DNA of 64,000 nucleotides from Lachnospiraceae bacterium (GCA_022792835.1 JAAWBT010000011.1:1-64000), one strand, 5' to 3'. Positions 46,234-56,093 are shown, counted from the stretch's first letter. The notes: generated by a model from the letters alone, not told the origin. Translations and numbers: made by a program.

Positions 46234-46992
46234 TTATCCCATCCTCTCTTCCTTGATCAAAAGCTCCACGGCACGGACTGCGGCGCGGACCGCCAAGGTG
46301 GTGTCGTGACAGTGTGGATCAGAAAGCCCCTTCTTTTTCCGTTCCTGGTTCCAGATCACATTTAACACGCAACCGGCACGGACCCCAAGAACCTGGGCCA
46401 CAATATAGAGGGCGGCGCTCTCCATCTCTGAAGCCAGGCAGCCGGCTTTTAACCACATATCCCATTTATCCTGAAGCTCCTTCCCGCAAGGCATCCGCCC
46501 GGGGTCATGCTGCCCATAAAAGCTGTCCTTGCACTGAACAATCCCCAGATGGAAATTTGCCCCCAGAGCCTTTGCCGCCTGCCGGAGCGCTCCTGTCACT
46601 TCAAAATCCGCCACCGCGGGGAAGGCAATATCCACATATTCTCTAGAGGTTCCCTCCATGCGGATAGCCCCGTTTGCGATGACCAGGTCACCGCCCATAA
46701 TTTTCTCTGCCATACCGCCGCAGGTTCCCACCCGGATCATGGTCCTGACCCCTGTCTGATATAATTCTTCCACGCCGATGGCTGTGGAAGGGCCGCCCAT
46801 TCCTGTGGACATAACAAGGACCTTTTCTCCGGAAACCTCCCCCACCCAGGTAGTATACTCCCTGTTCTGTCCTAAAAATCTGGCATGTTCCAGGTAAGCC
46901 GCAATCTTCTCCACCCGTCCCGGATCTCCCGGCAAGATCGCGTACCTGGCCCCATGGCTCTCATCAAGACCAATGTGATACATTTTCTCCAT
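46234..46992 (-). CDS. Nucleoside phosphorylase (uridine phosphorylase-like)
   Basis: 'YAILPGDPGRVEKIAAYLE', 'VLVMSTGMGGPSTAIGVEELYQTGVRTMIRVGTCGGM', 'SEMESAALYIVAQVLGVRAGCVLNVI'. Confidence 0.92.
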   Translation of the reverse strand: MEKMYHIGLDESHGARYAILPGDPGRVEKIAAYLEHARFLGQNREYTTWVGEVSGEKVLVMSTGMGGPSTAIGVEELYQTGVRTMIRVGTCGGMAEKIMGGDLVIANGAIRMEGTSREYVDIAFPAVADFEVTGALRQAAKALGANFHLGIVQCKDSFYGQHDPGRMPCGKELQDKWDMWLKAGCLASEMESAALYIVAQVLGVRAGCVLNVIWNQERKKKGLSDPHCHDTTLAVRAAVRAVELLIKEERMG

Positions 46993-47106
46993 AAACTGTA
47001 CCTCCTGTCTCAAGAAAAATTTACAACTTGATTTCGCCCTCCAATCTTGGTATGATGGAAAAAGAACATTTTTCGGCAAAAACCGATTTTCTGGAGGGTA
47101 TTAAAA

Positions 47107-47625
47107 ATGTCCGAACCGCTGACTTTATATAAGCTGATGATCTTGTACATGTTAAAGCAGGTGAAATTTCCCCTGTCCGGCGCCCAGATTTCTGATTTCT
47201 TTCTGGATAAAGAATACACCACTTATTTTACGCTCCAGCAGGCATTGTCCGAGCTTGAGGAATCCCATCTGGTGAAACTGGAGTCCGGCAGAAAAACCTC
47301 CCGCTATGAGATTACCAGGGAGGGTGAGCAGACCTTGTCATTTTTCGGCAAAAAGATCTCTCCTGCCATTATTGAGGATATTGAAGCCTATCTGCAGAAC
47401 AATAAAGTCCGGCTGCGGGATGAAGTCAGCCTGGTGGCTGACTATGACCGGTCCACCAATCAGGATTATGTGGTCCGCTGTGCCATTTTAGAGGGAAAGG
47501 GCCAGCTTTTGGAAATCAACATTTCCGTCCCCGACAAAGAGCAGGCGGAGCATATGTGCAGCCGCTGGAGTCAGGAAAGCCAGCCCCTTTATTCCATCAT
47601 CATGCAGCATCTGCTCAAAGACTGA
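47107..47625 (+). CDS. DUF4364-family protein (winged-helix-like)
   Basis: 'LTLYKLMILYMLKQVKFPLSGAQISDFFLDKEYTTYFTLQQALSEL'. Confidence 0.88.
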   Translation: MSEPLTLYKLMILYMLKQVKFPLSGAQISDFFLDKEYTTYFTLQQALSELEESHLVKLESGRKTSRYEITREGEQTLSFFGKKISPAIIEDIEAYLQNNKVRLRDEVSLVADYDRSTNQDYVVRCAILEGKGQLLEINISVPDKEQAEHMCSRWSQESQPLYSIIMQHLLKD

Positions 47626-47630
47626 AGCCG

Positions 47631-48773
47631 TCAGCGGCCTCCTGCCATCTCCAAAAGCTTTGTCTTTAACTCATTTTCCAGCCGTCCCATCTCAACCTCA
47701 GCCTCGGCTCTGGCCCTGCGTCCTTCCGCCTGGATCTGAAGTACTTCATCCAGAGTAGAGATCAGGGTCTCATTGGTCGTCCGGAGGGTCTCCATGTCCA
47801 CGATTCCCCGTTCTGACTCCTTTGCCACCTCGGCAGATGCCGTTTTCAGAGCTGCCGCATTTTTCTTGAGCAGCTCATTGGTCATATCCGACACTTTCCT
47901 CTGGGCCTCAGCCGCCTGGGCCGAATGGGCCGCGCCAAGGGCCAGCACCATCTGATTTTTCCACAGGGGCACCGTATTGACAATGGTGGACTGAATCTTT
48001 TCCACCATAACCGTATCGTTATCCTGTACCAGACGGATCTGCGGCGCTGTCTGCATCGAGATCATCCTGGTCAATTCCAGGTCATGAAGCTTTTTCTCAA
48101 ACCGCTTGCAGCGGGCATCCAGATCCCTGGCCGCCTGGGCATCCTCCGGAAGCCCTGTCTGCTCTGCCTTATGAAGAAGCGCCGGAAGCTCCGTATGCTC
48201 TACTGAATAAAGCTTTTTCTTTCCTGCCAGAATGTACATGGAAAGTTCTTTAAAATAGGTCAGGTTCAGCTCGTACATTTTATCCAGCATAGCTGCATCC
48301 TTAAGGAGCTGCACCTGATGTCCCTCCAGCACCTTACAGATACGGTCCACATTGACCTCGGCCTTTGCATATTTTGCTTTCATGGCAGTCATTTTATTGG
48401 AGGACCTTTTGAAAATTCCGAGGAACCCCTTTTCTTCCTCCGCATCAAAGCTCTTAAGTTCCGTCACCACATCGGAGAGCAAGGTCCCTACTTCCCCCAG
48501 ATCTTTGGTCTTTACATTGTTCAGGGCTGACTCAGAAAAATCCGCCATTTTTTTCTGTGCGCCTGCCCCATACTGAAGTACTGCCGCGGAATCCGACAAA
48601 TCAATCTGCCCCGCAAAATCCTCCACCATTTTTCTCTCCGCCTCAGAAAGCATGCTGTCGTCCCATTTCGGCGGCTCGGGCGCCACAGGCGCCTCAATCA
48701 CTGACGGTTTTTCTTCAAACGGACTCAATGTCAAAACCGGTCCCTCCGCCGGCATGTCCCACTCATTTCCCAT
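47631..48773 (-). CDS. TelA/toxic anion resistance family protein
   Basis: Central TelA features 'LQYGAGAQKKMADFSESALNNVKTKDLGEVG', 'VNTVPLWKNQMVLALG'. Confidence 0.92.
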   Translation of the reverse strand: MGNEWDMPAEGPVLTLSPFEEKPSVIEAPVAPEPPKWDDSMLSEAERKMVEDFAGQIDLSDSAAVLQYGAGAQKKMADFSESALNNVKTKDLGEVGTLLSDVVTELKSFDAEEEKGFLGIFKRSSNKMTAMKAKYAKAEVNVDRICKVLEGHQVQLLKDAAMLDKMYELNLTYFKELSMYILAGKKKLYSVEHTELPALLHKAEQTGLPEDAQAARDLDARCKRFEKKLHDLELTRMISMQTAPQIRLVQDNDTVMVEKIQSTIVNTVPLWKNQMVLALGAAHSAQAAEAQRKVSDMTNELLKKNAAALKTASAEVAKESERGIVDMETLRTTNETLISTLDEVLQIQAEGRRARAEAEVEMGRLENELKTKLLEMAGGR

Positions 48774-48814
48774 GATTCATCCTCCCGCTTCTTTTCTGCT
48801 CGGTTTTCTCTGTC

Positions 48815-50086
48815 CTACTCTGCTTTGCTCCTGGTCAGTCCGTCCTTCGACAGCCCTTCCTGGGCCAATATCGTTTTCAGCACGGAAATATCCGTCGAAA
48901 CATCCCACATGGTATCCTGGAACAGACTGTCAAATAACCGTTCAAATGCCTCATTCAGAGTGTCCAGGGTCGCCTCGATCTCTTTCTGGGAATTTTTTAT
49001 ATTCTCTCCCTGAACCGGCTGGGCCGAAAGCTCTGCATAAGCCTCCAAAAGCTTCACCGTGGTCGGAAGATAATACTCCATCAACTTTTCAATGTCTTCT
49101 ATATTTTCTGGATGCCTCTCCACCCGCTCAAAAATTCTGGCTGTGACAAGCTCCATTCTGGAGATCTTTTCTGAAATTTCCTCACCGGGAATCGCATCGT
49201 TGCAGGAACGGATTTTCCGTACGTAAGCCCGCCCGGCTTCCACGACTGCTTCTCCCTCCGGCGTCAGGCGCCTTGCTCCGTCTGCTTCTGCTTCCCGACT
49301 GCCCAGCCCCGTCTTCTCTGCCTCGTCAGCCTGCATCGTCCATTTATCCTGTTCTTCCCGCCGCTCTTTGTCAGCTTCCAGCGCTTCTGCCTGCTTCATG
49401 GTTTCCCGGTACTGGGCGTAGGTGGCGTCGTCGGCAATAAAGCAGGTTTCTCCGTCATCCAGATGGCCCTGGAGGAACCATCCTCTCTCAATCATCCGTT
49501 TGACATCCTTTACCACATAAGCCCTGCTTTTTCCCACAGCCTTTGAAAGTTCTTTGATGTCACAGTAGGTCCTGCCCCTCATTCCCGCTACGTAGCTGCG
49601 AAATCGTCTTACCAGCGAGCATTTCCCGGAGCCAACCACAGACATCACAACCCCCGCTCCAAACAAGGGGATCAGAATCCCTCCTGCTATGGTGAACCCC
49701 AGCAGATGGCCAATGGAAAAATCCAGAATTCCAAGCACTGCAAGGGCAATGCCTGTCCCCACCCCAAGGACTCCGCCGCAGGCAGAAAGGGCGATTCCTC
49801 CCGCACGGGTGATAGCTGCCTGCCGACCGGCAAAAAGGGCTGTATTCCCATAAGGGGCCGGAACCTGCCTGCCGCCTCGTCCCGCCGGTCCATGCGGCGC
49901 AGTCCTGTATCCTGCCCATCGGCTCTGTCTGCCGCCCTGGAACCCAAAACTTTCGGCCACGTCATCTACCGCATTGTTGATGGTATTTTTAATAGTCTGA
50001 TTTAATTTCCGGAAATCCTGAGAATTGACGGCATCCTGCACGATATTGCAGATATGATTTCCCAGATCCCGCCAGTCTTCTTTCAT
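48815..50086 (-). CDS. XpaC-like/5-bromo-4-chloroindolyl phosphate hydrolysis family protein
   Basis: N-terminal 'LNQTIKNTINNAVDDV', TM pair, C-terminal 'YLPTTVKLLEAYAEL'; adjacent to telA. Confidence 0.82.
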   Translation of the reverse strand: MKEDWRDLGNHICNIVQDAVNSQDFRKLNQTIKNTINNAVDDVAESFGFQGGRQSRWAGYRTAPHGPAGRGGRQVPAPYGNTALFAGRQAAITRAGGIALSACGGVLGVGTGIALAVLGILDFSIGHLLGFTIAGGILIPLFGAGVVMSVVGSGKCSLVRRFRSYVAGMRGRTYCDIKELSKAVGKSRAYVVKDVKRMIERGWFLQGHLDDGETCFIADDATYAQYRETMKQAEALEADKERREEQDKWTMQADEAEKTGLGSREAEADGARRLTPEGEAVVEAGRAYVRKIRSCNDAIPGEEISEKISRMELVTARIFERVERHPENIEDIEKLMEYYLPTTVKLLEAYAELSAQPVQGENIKNSQKEIEATLDTLNEAFERLFDSLFQDTMWDVSTDISVLKTILAQEGLSKDGLTRSKAE

Positions 50087-50249
50087 GATACAGTCTCTCC
50101 CCTTTATCTCTTCCCATGAAACGCCGGGCCTCCTCCCGGAGATACGGCGTTTCTGGACGTATCCTTTTCGTCGGGCGGTCATGCCGTCCAACTATGATTA
50201 TATCGGAGTTTTTGCCTAAAAGCAACCGTGGATTGACTGCCTTTTTCTC

Positions 50250-51221
50250 TCAAATCACATAATACCATTCCTCACTCTGCGAGCATTCCTGAACTTTTAG
50301 TTCATTCCCGGAATTGGGCCGGAATTTCAGCTCCGGATTCTTCATATTCACCTTCGTGTCAGCCGGAATGGATGAGGTGATAAACACACTGCCGCCGATC
50401 ACGGTGTTTTCCCCGATGATTGTCTCTCCCCCCAAAATCGAGGCCCCCGCGTAAATGGTGACATTATCCTCGATGGTGGGATGCCTCCTCGCATTTCTCA
50501 TTTTCTCCACATTCCTGGTGGACAGCGCCCCGATGGTCACACCTTGATAGATTTTCACGTGGTCTCCAATAACTGCCGTCTCCCCCACCACGATCCCGGT
50601 CCCGTGGTCAATACAGAAATATTTCCCGACGGCCGCTCCCGGATGGATATCAATTCCTGTGAGGCTGTGGGCATGTTCCGTCATAATTCTGGGGATCAAA
50701 GGCACTTTTAGCAGAAACAGCTCGTGGGCCAGGCGGTACACGGTGATCGCATAGAGCCCGGGATATGCCATGATGATTTCCTCCCTGCTCTTTGCCGCCG
50801 GGTCTCCCTCAAATGCCGCCTGTACGTCCGTCTCCAGCACCGCTCTCACTGCAGGAATACGCCTGAAAAATTCCACTGCCGTCCATCCGGCCTTCTCTTC
50901 TGTCTCCTCTGTATCCCCGTGGCCGCCAGTAAACTGAAGGGCCAGCTCAATCTGTCTATTCAGATGATAAATCACGTCCTCCACTTTCACCGACATTTTA
51001 TGATCCACGTTGTAAATTTTGTAGGTCGTATCAAAATAATATCCCGGATATACAATCTGCACCAGCCCGCTTATAATCTTCACAATCTCCTCTTTATCCG
51101 GCTGTTTGAACATGTCAATTTTGTCGATGGCCCGTTCTGTCCGATAATCCTCCAAAATGCCGTCCACAATGCTTTTTATCTCTTTTTCAATTATTTTTCC
51201 CATGGAACTCTCCTCTCTCAC
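50250..51221 (-). CDS. cysE: Serine O-acetyltransferase
   Basis: Left-handed beta-helix 'TGIDIHPGAAVGKYFCIDHGTGIVVGETAVIGDHVKIYQGVTIGA'; overlaps cysK by 4 nt. Confidence 0.93.
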   Translation of the reverse strand: MREESSMGKIIEKEIKSIVDGILEDYRTERAIDKIDMFKQPDKEEIVKIISGLVQIVYPGYYFDTTYKIYNVDHKMSVKVEDVIYHLNRQIELALQFTGGHGDTEETEEKAGWTAVEFFRRIPAVRAVLETDVQAAFEGDPAAKSREEIIMAYPGLYAITVYRLAHELFLLKVPLIPRIMTEHAHSLTGIDIHPGAAVGKYFCIDHGTGIVVGETAVIGDHVKIYQGVTIGALSTRNVEKMRNARRHPTIEDNVTIYAGASILGGETIIGENTVIGGSVFITSSIPADTKVNMKNPELKFRPNSGNELKVQECSQSEEWYYVI

Positions 51222-52159
51222 TGCTCCACAAACATCGGAGTCGAATAATACCGGTCTCCAGAATCCGGAAGCAGCGCAACAATCACTTTTCCCTCATTCT
51301 CCGGGCGTTTTGCCAGCTCGATGGCCCCATGGAGAGCTGCCCCCGACGAGATTCCAACCAGAATCCCTTCCCTTCTGGCGAGAAGCCTCGCCGCCGCAAA
51401 CGCATCTTCATCTTCTGCCCGGAATACCTCATCGTAAACAGTCGTATTTAACACTTCCGGGACAAAGCCGGCCCCGATCCCCTGTAATTCGTGAATCCCC
51501 GCCCTTCCTTCTGAGAGGATGGGAGAGCCCGCTGGCTCCAGGGCTACAATCCGGATATCCGGGTTCTGTTCCTTCAGGTATTCTCCCACCCCAGTGAGAG
51601 TTCCGCCCGTACCGACTCCTGCAAGGAAGACATCCACCTTTCCCCCTGTATCTCTCCATATTTCCGGCCCTGTCGCTCCTCTGTGGGCCGCTGGATTCGC
51701 CGGGTTTACAAACTGCCCGGGAATAAAGCTGCCAGGAATCTCCTCTGCCAGTTTCTCTGCCTTCTCAATGGCTCCTTTCATTCCTTTTGTACCTTCTGTC
51801 AGTACCAGCTCTGCTCCATATGCCTTCAGAATATTCCTTCTCTCCTCACTCATGGTCTCCGGCATGGTCAGAATGATCCGATATCCTTTTGCCGCCGCAA
51901 TCATTGCCAGGCCGATCCCTGTATTTCCTGATGTGGGTTCGATGATTATGGACCCCTTTTTTAACAGCCCCTTTTCCTCCGCATCCTCAATCATCGCCTT
52001 TGCCACCCTGTCCTTCACACTTCCAGCCGGGTTCAGATACTCCAGTTTTACTAAGACAGTCGCCTTAAGCCCCAGTTCTCTTTCAATATTTACAACTTCC
52101 ACTAAGGGAGTATTCCCGATCAGATCCAATGTTCCTTTATAATAACCTGCCATTTTCAT
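51218..52159 (-). CDS. cysK: Cysteine synthase (O-acetylserine thiol-lyase)
   Basis: 'LIGNTPLVEV', 'LEYLNPAGSVKDRVAKAMIEDAEEKG', 'IIEPTSGNTGIGLAMIAAAKGY', 'GTGGTLTGVGEYLKE'. Confidence 0.96.
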   Translation of the reverse strand: MKMAGYYKGTLDLIGNTPLVEVVNIERELGLKATVLVKLEYLNPAGSVKDRVAKAMIEDAEEKGLLKKGSIIIEPTSGNTGIGLAMIAAAKGYRIILTMPETMSEERRNILKAYGAELVLTEGTKGMKGAIEKAEKLAEEIPGSFIPGQFVNPANPAAHRGATGPEIWRDTGGKVDVFLAGVGTGGTLTGVGEYLKEQNPDIRIVALEPAGSPILSEGRAGIHELQGIGAGFVPEVLNTTVYDEVFRAEDEDAFAAARLLARREGILVGISSGAALHGAIELAKRPENEGKVIVALLPDSGDRYYSTPMFVEQ

Positions 52160-52223
52160 TTCCTGCTTTCTTTTTTATTATATGTATGTTTGGCCTTGAG
52201 ACCCGCCAAAATACCAAAAAGTG

Positions 52224-52262
52224 TATAAAAAAATCCGGGGGCCAACCACTTAGCTCCCGGAC
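52224..52262 (-). terminator. Intrinsic terminator in the cysK-cysE leader (candidate attenuator)
   Basis: Minus strand TCCGGGAGC-TAAGTGGTTG-GCCCCCGGA followed by TTTTTTTAT. Confidence 0.85.
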
Positions 52263-52288
52263 ATATAAACCCTCTATGGACAAAACAT

Positions 52289-52387
52289 TCAACCACAACA
52301 AGACCTGTTGCAACATCCTGTCACACAGCATATCCGGTAAAGCAGCATCCGGCAACAACACAGGTTTTTGCAACAATTCTTTCTCAT
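52289..52387 (-). CDS. Cysteine-rich leader peptide MRKNCCKNLCCCRMLLYRICCVTGCCNRSCCG
   Basis: Translated by hand: ATG at 52387, TGA at 52289-52291, 11/32 Cys, AAGGAG RBS 7 nt upstream, terminator 27 nt downstream, then cysK. Confidence 0.85.
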   Translation of the reverse strand: MRKNCCKNLCCCRMLLYRICCVTGCCNRSCCG

Positions 52388-52477
52388 GTCTGTTCTCCTT
52401 TTCCTTTTCTTGCATAAATCTTATCATCATCCGCCTGCCATGTCAATTGTTTATCCAGGCATCGGAATGCTTTCCGC

Positions 52478-52942
52478 TCACGAACATTTTTCTGCATCAA
52501 CGGCCAACACGAACATCAGGGTACACAGCTCATCTTCAGGTCTGGCCACGTCAATCACATAAGTATCAGTCCAGTTCAAAACTTGTTTTGAAATCTCCGC
52601 CACCAAAGAACCGTCTGCGCCGATGACAGAATAGTCCCACTCCAGAAAGTCTCCCTCCACATGCCATCCATTGCAGTCAATGTTGTATTTGGGCCGCAGC
52701 AGAGTAAATTCTTTGCTGATAGAACCCACATAATCATCCCCGAGATACAGTTCAAATTTCGGCAGAAACGTAAGGACCTTCTCTTTGACCGTGCCGACTT
52801 CACAGCCCCCTGCATCATAAATTTTCAGGCAGTGCCCCCAGGAGGGCTGCCCTTTTACCACATAGAGGACATTCCCCTCTTCGTCATAAATATCATAGCT
52901 GTCAAACCAGGAAAAAAAGCGTTGTCTAAATAATAGTCTCAT
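52478..52942 (-). CDS. LURP-one-related family protein
   Basis: 154 aa; 'RFFSWFDSYDIYDEEGNVLYVVKGQPSWGHCLKIYDAGGCEVGTVKEKVLTFLPKFELYL'. Confidence 0.8.
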   Translation of the reverse strand: MRLLFRQRFFSWFDSYDIYDEEGNVLYVVKGQPSWGHCLKIYDAGGCEVGTVKEKVLTFLPKFELYLGDDYVGSISKEFTLLRPKYNIDCNGWHVEGDFLEWDYSVIGADGSLVAEISKQVLNWTDTYVIDVARPEDELCTLMFVLAVDAEKCS

Positions 52943-53071
52943 CTTAGGTTTCCTCTCACCGATCTATTATTGTTATTATGGGTGCAAAATCCCTCTCTGT
53001 CAAGTCTGGTATTTTTATATTATGCCATTTTCGGTTGACAATCCGAGGGAATCCGGATATATTGTATTATA

Positions 53072-53200
53072 CAAAGGGAGTAGCTTGCGCAGATATTTCT
53101 GTGTTTACCTGGCCGTCAGTACGATTCCCCCAGAATCCGGCTTTGTGATGAAATAGCGAGACTTTGCTGTTATCTTATAATGGCAGATCTCGCTTTTTTT
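53072..53200 (+). ncRNA. yybP-ykoY (Mn2+) riboswitch with terminator
   Basis: AAAGGGAGTAGC...CGTCAGTACGATTCCCCCAGAATCCGGCTTTGTGATGAAATAGCGAGACTTTGC then AGCGAGA...TCTCGCTTTTTTT; TTGACA-17-TATATT promoter just upstream. Confidence 0.88.
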
Positions 53201-53268
53201 GTGTCCTGTCGCAACAGACAACGGGCCGAAACAAGCAGTTTGCCGGACTTTCAAAGGAGGGATTTTAT

Positions 53269-54249
53269 ATGGAAATCGCATTACAGGCACTACTTTTAGC
53301 AACAGGCTTTCTCCTTCTGGTGAAAGGAGCCGACTGGTTCGTGGATAGCGCCGCCGGACTGGCCAGACGGTTGAAAATCCCGCAGCTTATCATCGGGCTC
53401 ACCATCGTCGCCATGGGAACCAGCATGCCGGAAGCCGCTGTCAGTATCTCGGCAGCCGTCAAAGGAAGCGCAGATATCACCATCGGGAATATCGTGGGAA
53501 GCAATATTTTAAACATCCTGATGATTCTCGGACTTTCCGCTCTAGTCTCGCCTTTAGCTGTTGAATCCTCCACCATCCGCTATGATCTTCCGTTCCTGAT
53601 CCTTGTGACTGCCCTGGTTTTTGTCCTGGGGCTGGATGGCACTATAAGTTTTACAGACGGAATCCTGCTGCTTCTTTTATTCGCCGCCTACCTGACTTAT
53701 CTTTTTATCACAGCCAGAAAAAATCACACCGGTCAGACTTCTCCAGAGGAATATGCTCTGGCTGCGGCAGAACAGACAGACGGGAATGTTTCCGGAAGAC
53801 ACCAAAAAAAGCCCTGTCCGCTTCTGTTTCTTTTCACGGCCGTTGGGCTTGTCATGATCGTCGCCGGAAGCAGCGTGACAGTGAAAGCCGCTTCTTCCAT
53901 CGCCCGAATTTTTGGGGTCAGCGAACGTTTCATCGGCCTCACCATCGTCGCCCTTGGCACCTCCCTGCCGGAGCTTTTCACCTCCGTGACTGCCGCCAGG
54001 AAAGGAAATGCGGACATTGCCGTCGGAAATATTGTGGGAAGCAATATTTTTAATCTTTTATTTGTCATCGGCGTTTCAGCTTTGGTGATTCCGGTACCTT
54101 ACTCCGCAGCTTTTCAGTATGATAATCTCATTGCCGGGGCCGCGGCCCTTTTGCTCCTGTTTTGCTGTCTGAAAAAGAAAAGGCTTCTCCCACATCACGG
54201 AATCCTTATGCTGTTTGGATATGCCGTTTATTTTACCGTATTCCTTTAA
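53269..54249 (+). CDS. CaCA-family calcium/sodium (cation) antiporter
   Basis: Two alpha-repeats: 'GLTIVAMGTSMPEAAVSISAAVKGSADITIGNIVGSNILNI' and 'GLTIVALGTSLPELFTSVTAARKGNADIAVGNIVGSNIFNL'. Confidence 0.95.
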   Translation: MEIALQALLLATGFLLLVKGADWFVDSAAGLARRLKIPQLIIGLTIVAMGTSMPEAAVSISAAVKGSADITIGNIVGSNILNILMILGLSALVSPLAVESSTIRYDLPFLILVTALVFVLGLDGTISFTDGILLLLLFAAYLTYLFITARKNHTGQTSPEEYALAAAEQTDGNVSGRHQKKPCPLLFLFTAVGLVMIVAGSSVTVKAASSIARIFGVSERFIGLTIVALGTSLPELFTSVTAARKGNADIAVGNIVGSNIFNLLFVIGVSALVIPVPYSAAFQYDNLIAGAAALLLLFCCLKKKRLLPHHGILMLFGYAVYFTVFL

Positions 54250-54265
54250 CCCCCAGGGGGGAAGA

Positions 54266-55402
54266 TTAAAGCTCAAACACTTTCTTTTTTCTTCCGCCCA
54301 GCTTCCTGTGACAATAGTCCATCAGACAGCTTAAAATTTCTGTCCGCCCCATGCGGCCCGCCATTTCCATCAAAATATCCAGTGCGGGCCTGGGGCGCTC
54401 TCTCCCCCCGTTTTCCTGCCGGCCGTCCCCTTCCGCCTTTTCTTCCCCAAGAACATGTTCGCCCATGGAAGCCATATAGAAATCTCCTGCGCCGTCAGCC
54501 AGCACTTTTCTGTTTTCTCCTGCGCTCCGCCCTCTGCCCTTGTGTTCGGCCATCCCATCAAAACCTCCGGCTTCGCAGATCAGCCGGACAGCCTCCAGGT
54601 TATCCCTCTTCAGAAAGTATTCCCCAGCCTCCCATACAGCACTGCTGAACCATTCCAAATACATTTTTTTCGCTTCTTCTGAAAGTCCCTCGGGATATTT
54701 AAGCCGGCTGTAGGCCAGTTCTGCCAGCACTTCGGAAGGTTCCTGGCTTTTGGCCAGCCCGAATAAACGGTCGTACCCCCTGTAGTCAACAGCTTTGCCG
54801 CGAAAACACTGGCGGTAACCATAGCCTGTCCCTTGGTAATGAAGCTCCAAAATCCTGGCGGGGATGTTCTCCACCGACGATTCATAGTATTCCGGGACCA
54901 CAAGTACCTGCTCCTTTTCTCCCTGTCTGACCCGGATCTCCATGGCGTAGCGAAGCTCAGAGAGCATCTGGTACAAACTGTTGTTTCCCCTCCCTCTCTG
55001 TGTAAATTCCAGCCTGTCCACCCCCGCACAGCCCATAAAAGCCCCGCTTCCAATCCGCAGGACAGAGTCTGAAAAAGCGATCTCTTTTAATTCCCGGCAG
55101 CCGTAAAAAGCATAGTCGCCGATGGCCTCCACCCAGTCCGGCAGCCGTATTTTTTGGAGGCGGCTGCCGGTTATCTGGATGTTGTTCAGATTTCCTTCCC
55201 CAGTTATGGTTTGCTTCCTCTCTGCCTCATCCACCTGGAATCTGCGGGGAAGTTCTGCCGCCGAAAAGGCATAAGGGCCGATTTCCACCACAGGACGCCC
55301 CCCAAGCTTTTCTGGGACTGTCACACATTCCTCCTCCCCCCACGCCCGGATCATGATAGCTCCCCGGGGACGTTCTATATACTCCCACACTGTTCTTGCC
55401 AT
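54266..55402 (-). CDS. Leucine-rich repeat (BspA-type LRR_5) protein, no obvious signal peptide
   Basis: 'VEAIGDYAFYGCRELKEIAFSDSVLRIGSGAFMGC'. Confidence 0.8.
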   Translation of the reverse strand: MARTVWEYIERPRGAIMIRAWGEEECVTVPEKLGGRPVVEIGPYAFSAAELPRRFQVDEAERKQTITGEGNLNNIQITGSRLQKIRLPDWVEAIGDYAFYGCRELKEIAFSDSVLRIGSGAFMGCAGVDRLEFTQRGRGNNSLYQMLSELRYAMEIRVRQGEKEQVLVVPEYYESSVENIPARILELHYQGTGYGYRQCFRGKAVDYRGYDRLFGLAKSQEPSEVLAELAYSRLKYPEGLSEEAKKMYLEWFSSAVWEAGEYFLKRDNLEAVRLICEAGGFDGMAEHKGRGRSAGENRKVLADGAGDFYMASMGEHVLGEEKAEGDGRQENGGRERPRPALDILMEMAGRMGRTEILSCLMDYCHRKLGGRKKKVFEL

Positions 55403-55457
55403 AATTCCCTCTTTCTGACATGCCGGCTGTGCCGCTTGGGCCGCCGATTATGTATCC

Positions 55458-56015
55458 TCAGATGACACTCAGATGCTCCAGCAGTATTTTGGTTCCCATG
55501 AGAATTAGGATAATTCCTCCGGCAAGCTCTGCTTTTGCCTTGTATCTGCTGCCAAATACATTTCCCACCCGGACCCCTGCCACCGACAGGACAAAGGTGG
55601 TCGCTCCGATCAGGAGTATTGCCGTGACAATCTCCACCTTCAAAAAAGCGAACGTCACCCCCACTGCCAGCGCGTCAATGCTGGTGGCCACTGCCAGCAG
55701 CAGCATGGTCTTCACATCAAAGGAACAATCTGCCTCCTCTTCACCCGAAAAAGATTCCCGGATCATATTGGCTCCAATCGCTCCCAAAAGAATAAAGGCG
55801 ATCCAGTGATCAATGCTTGTGATCTTATCCTGAAAACCAGTGCCCAAAAGGTAACCGGCTACTGGCATCAACATCTGAAATCCTCCAAAATACGCTCCTG
55901 CCAGCCACCCATTCTTCCAGCACATCTTTTTCATGGCAAGCCCTTTACAGACCGATACCGCAAAGGCATCCATCGAAAGCCCCACCGCAATGATAAACAA
56001 TTCCCAAACTGCCAT
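55458..56015 (-). CDS. mntP: Manganese efflux pump MntP
   Basis: '[25 protein letters not shown]', '[19 protein letters not shown]'; Mn riboswitch upstream. Confidence 0.95.
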   Translation of the reverse strand: MAVWELFIIAVGLSMDAFAVSVCKGLAMKKMCWKNGWLAGAYFGGFQMLMPVAGYLLGTGFQDKITSIDHWIAFILLGAIGANMIRESFSGEEEADCSFDVKTMLLLAVATSIDALAVGVTFAFLKVEIVTAILLIGATTFVLSVAGVRVGNVFGSRYKAKAELAGGIILILMGTKILLEHLSVI

Positions 56016-56093
56016 GATCCTTCTCCTTTTGTCTCTTCTCATTTATCATATGTTCCTTATGGGAAATAAATTTCCTGATACGCCTCCTGATAT

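Noticed and set aside
52137-52430. 97-aa minus ORF overlapping the Cys leader
   Set aside because: Different frame from the Cys-rich leader, spans the terminator, no RBS advantage, no domain; the Cys-rich frame explains the region better.
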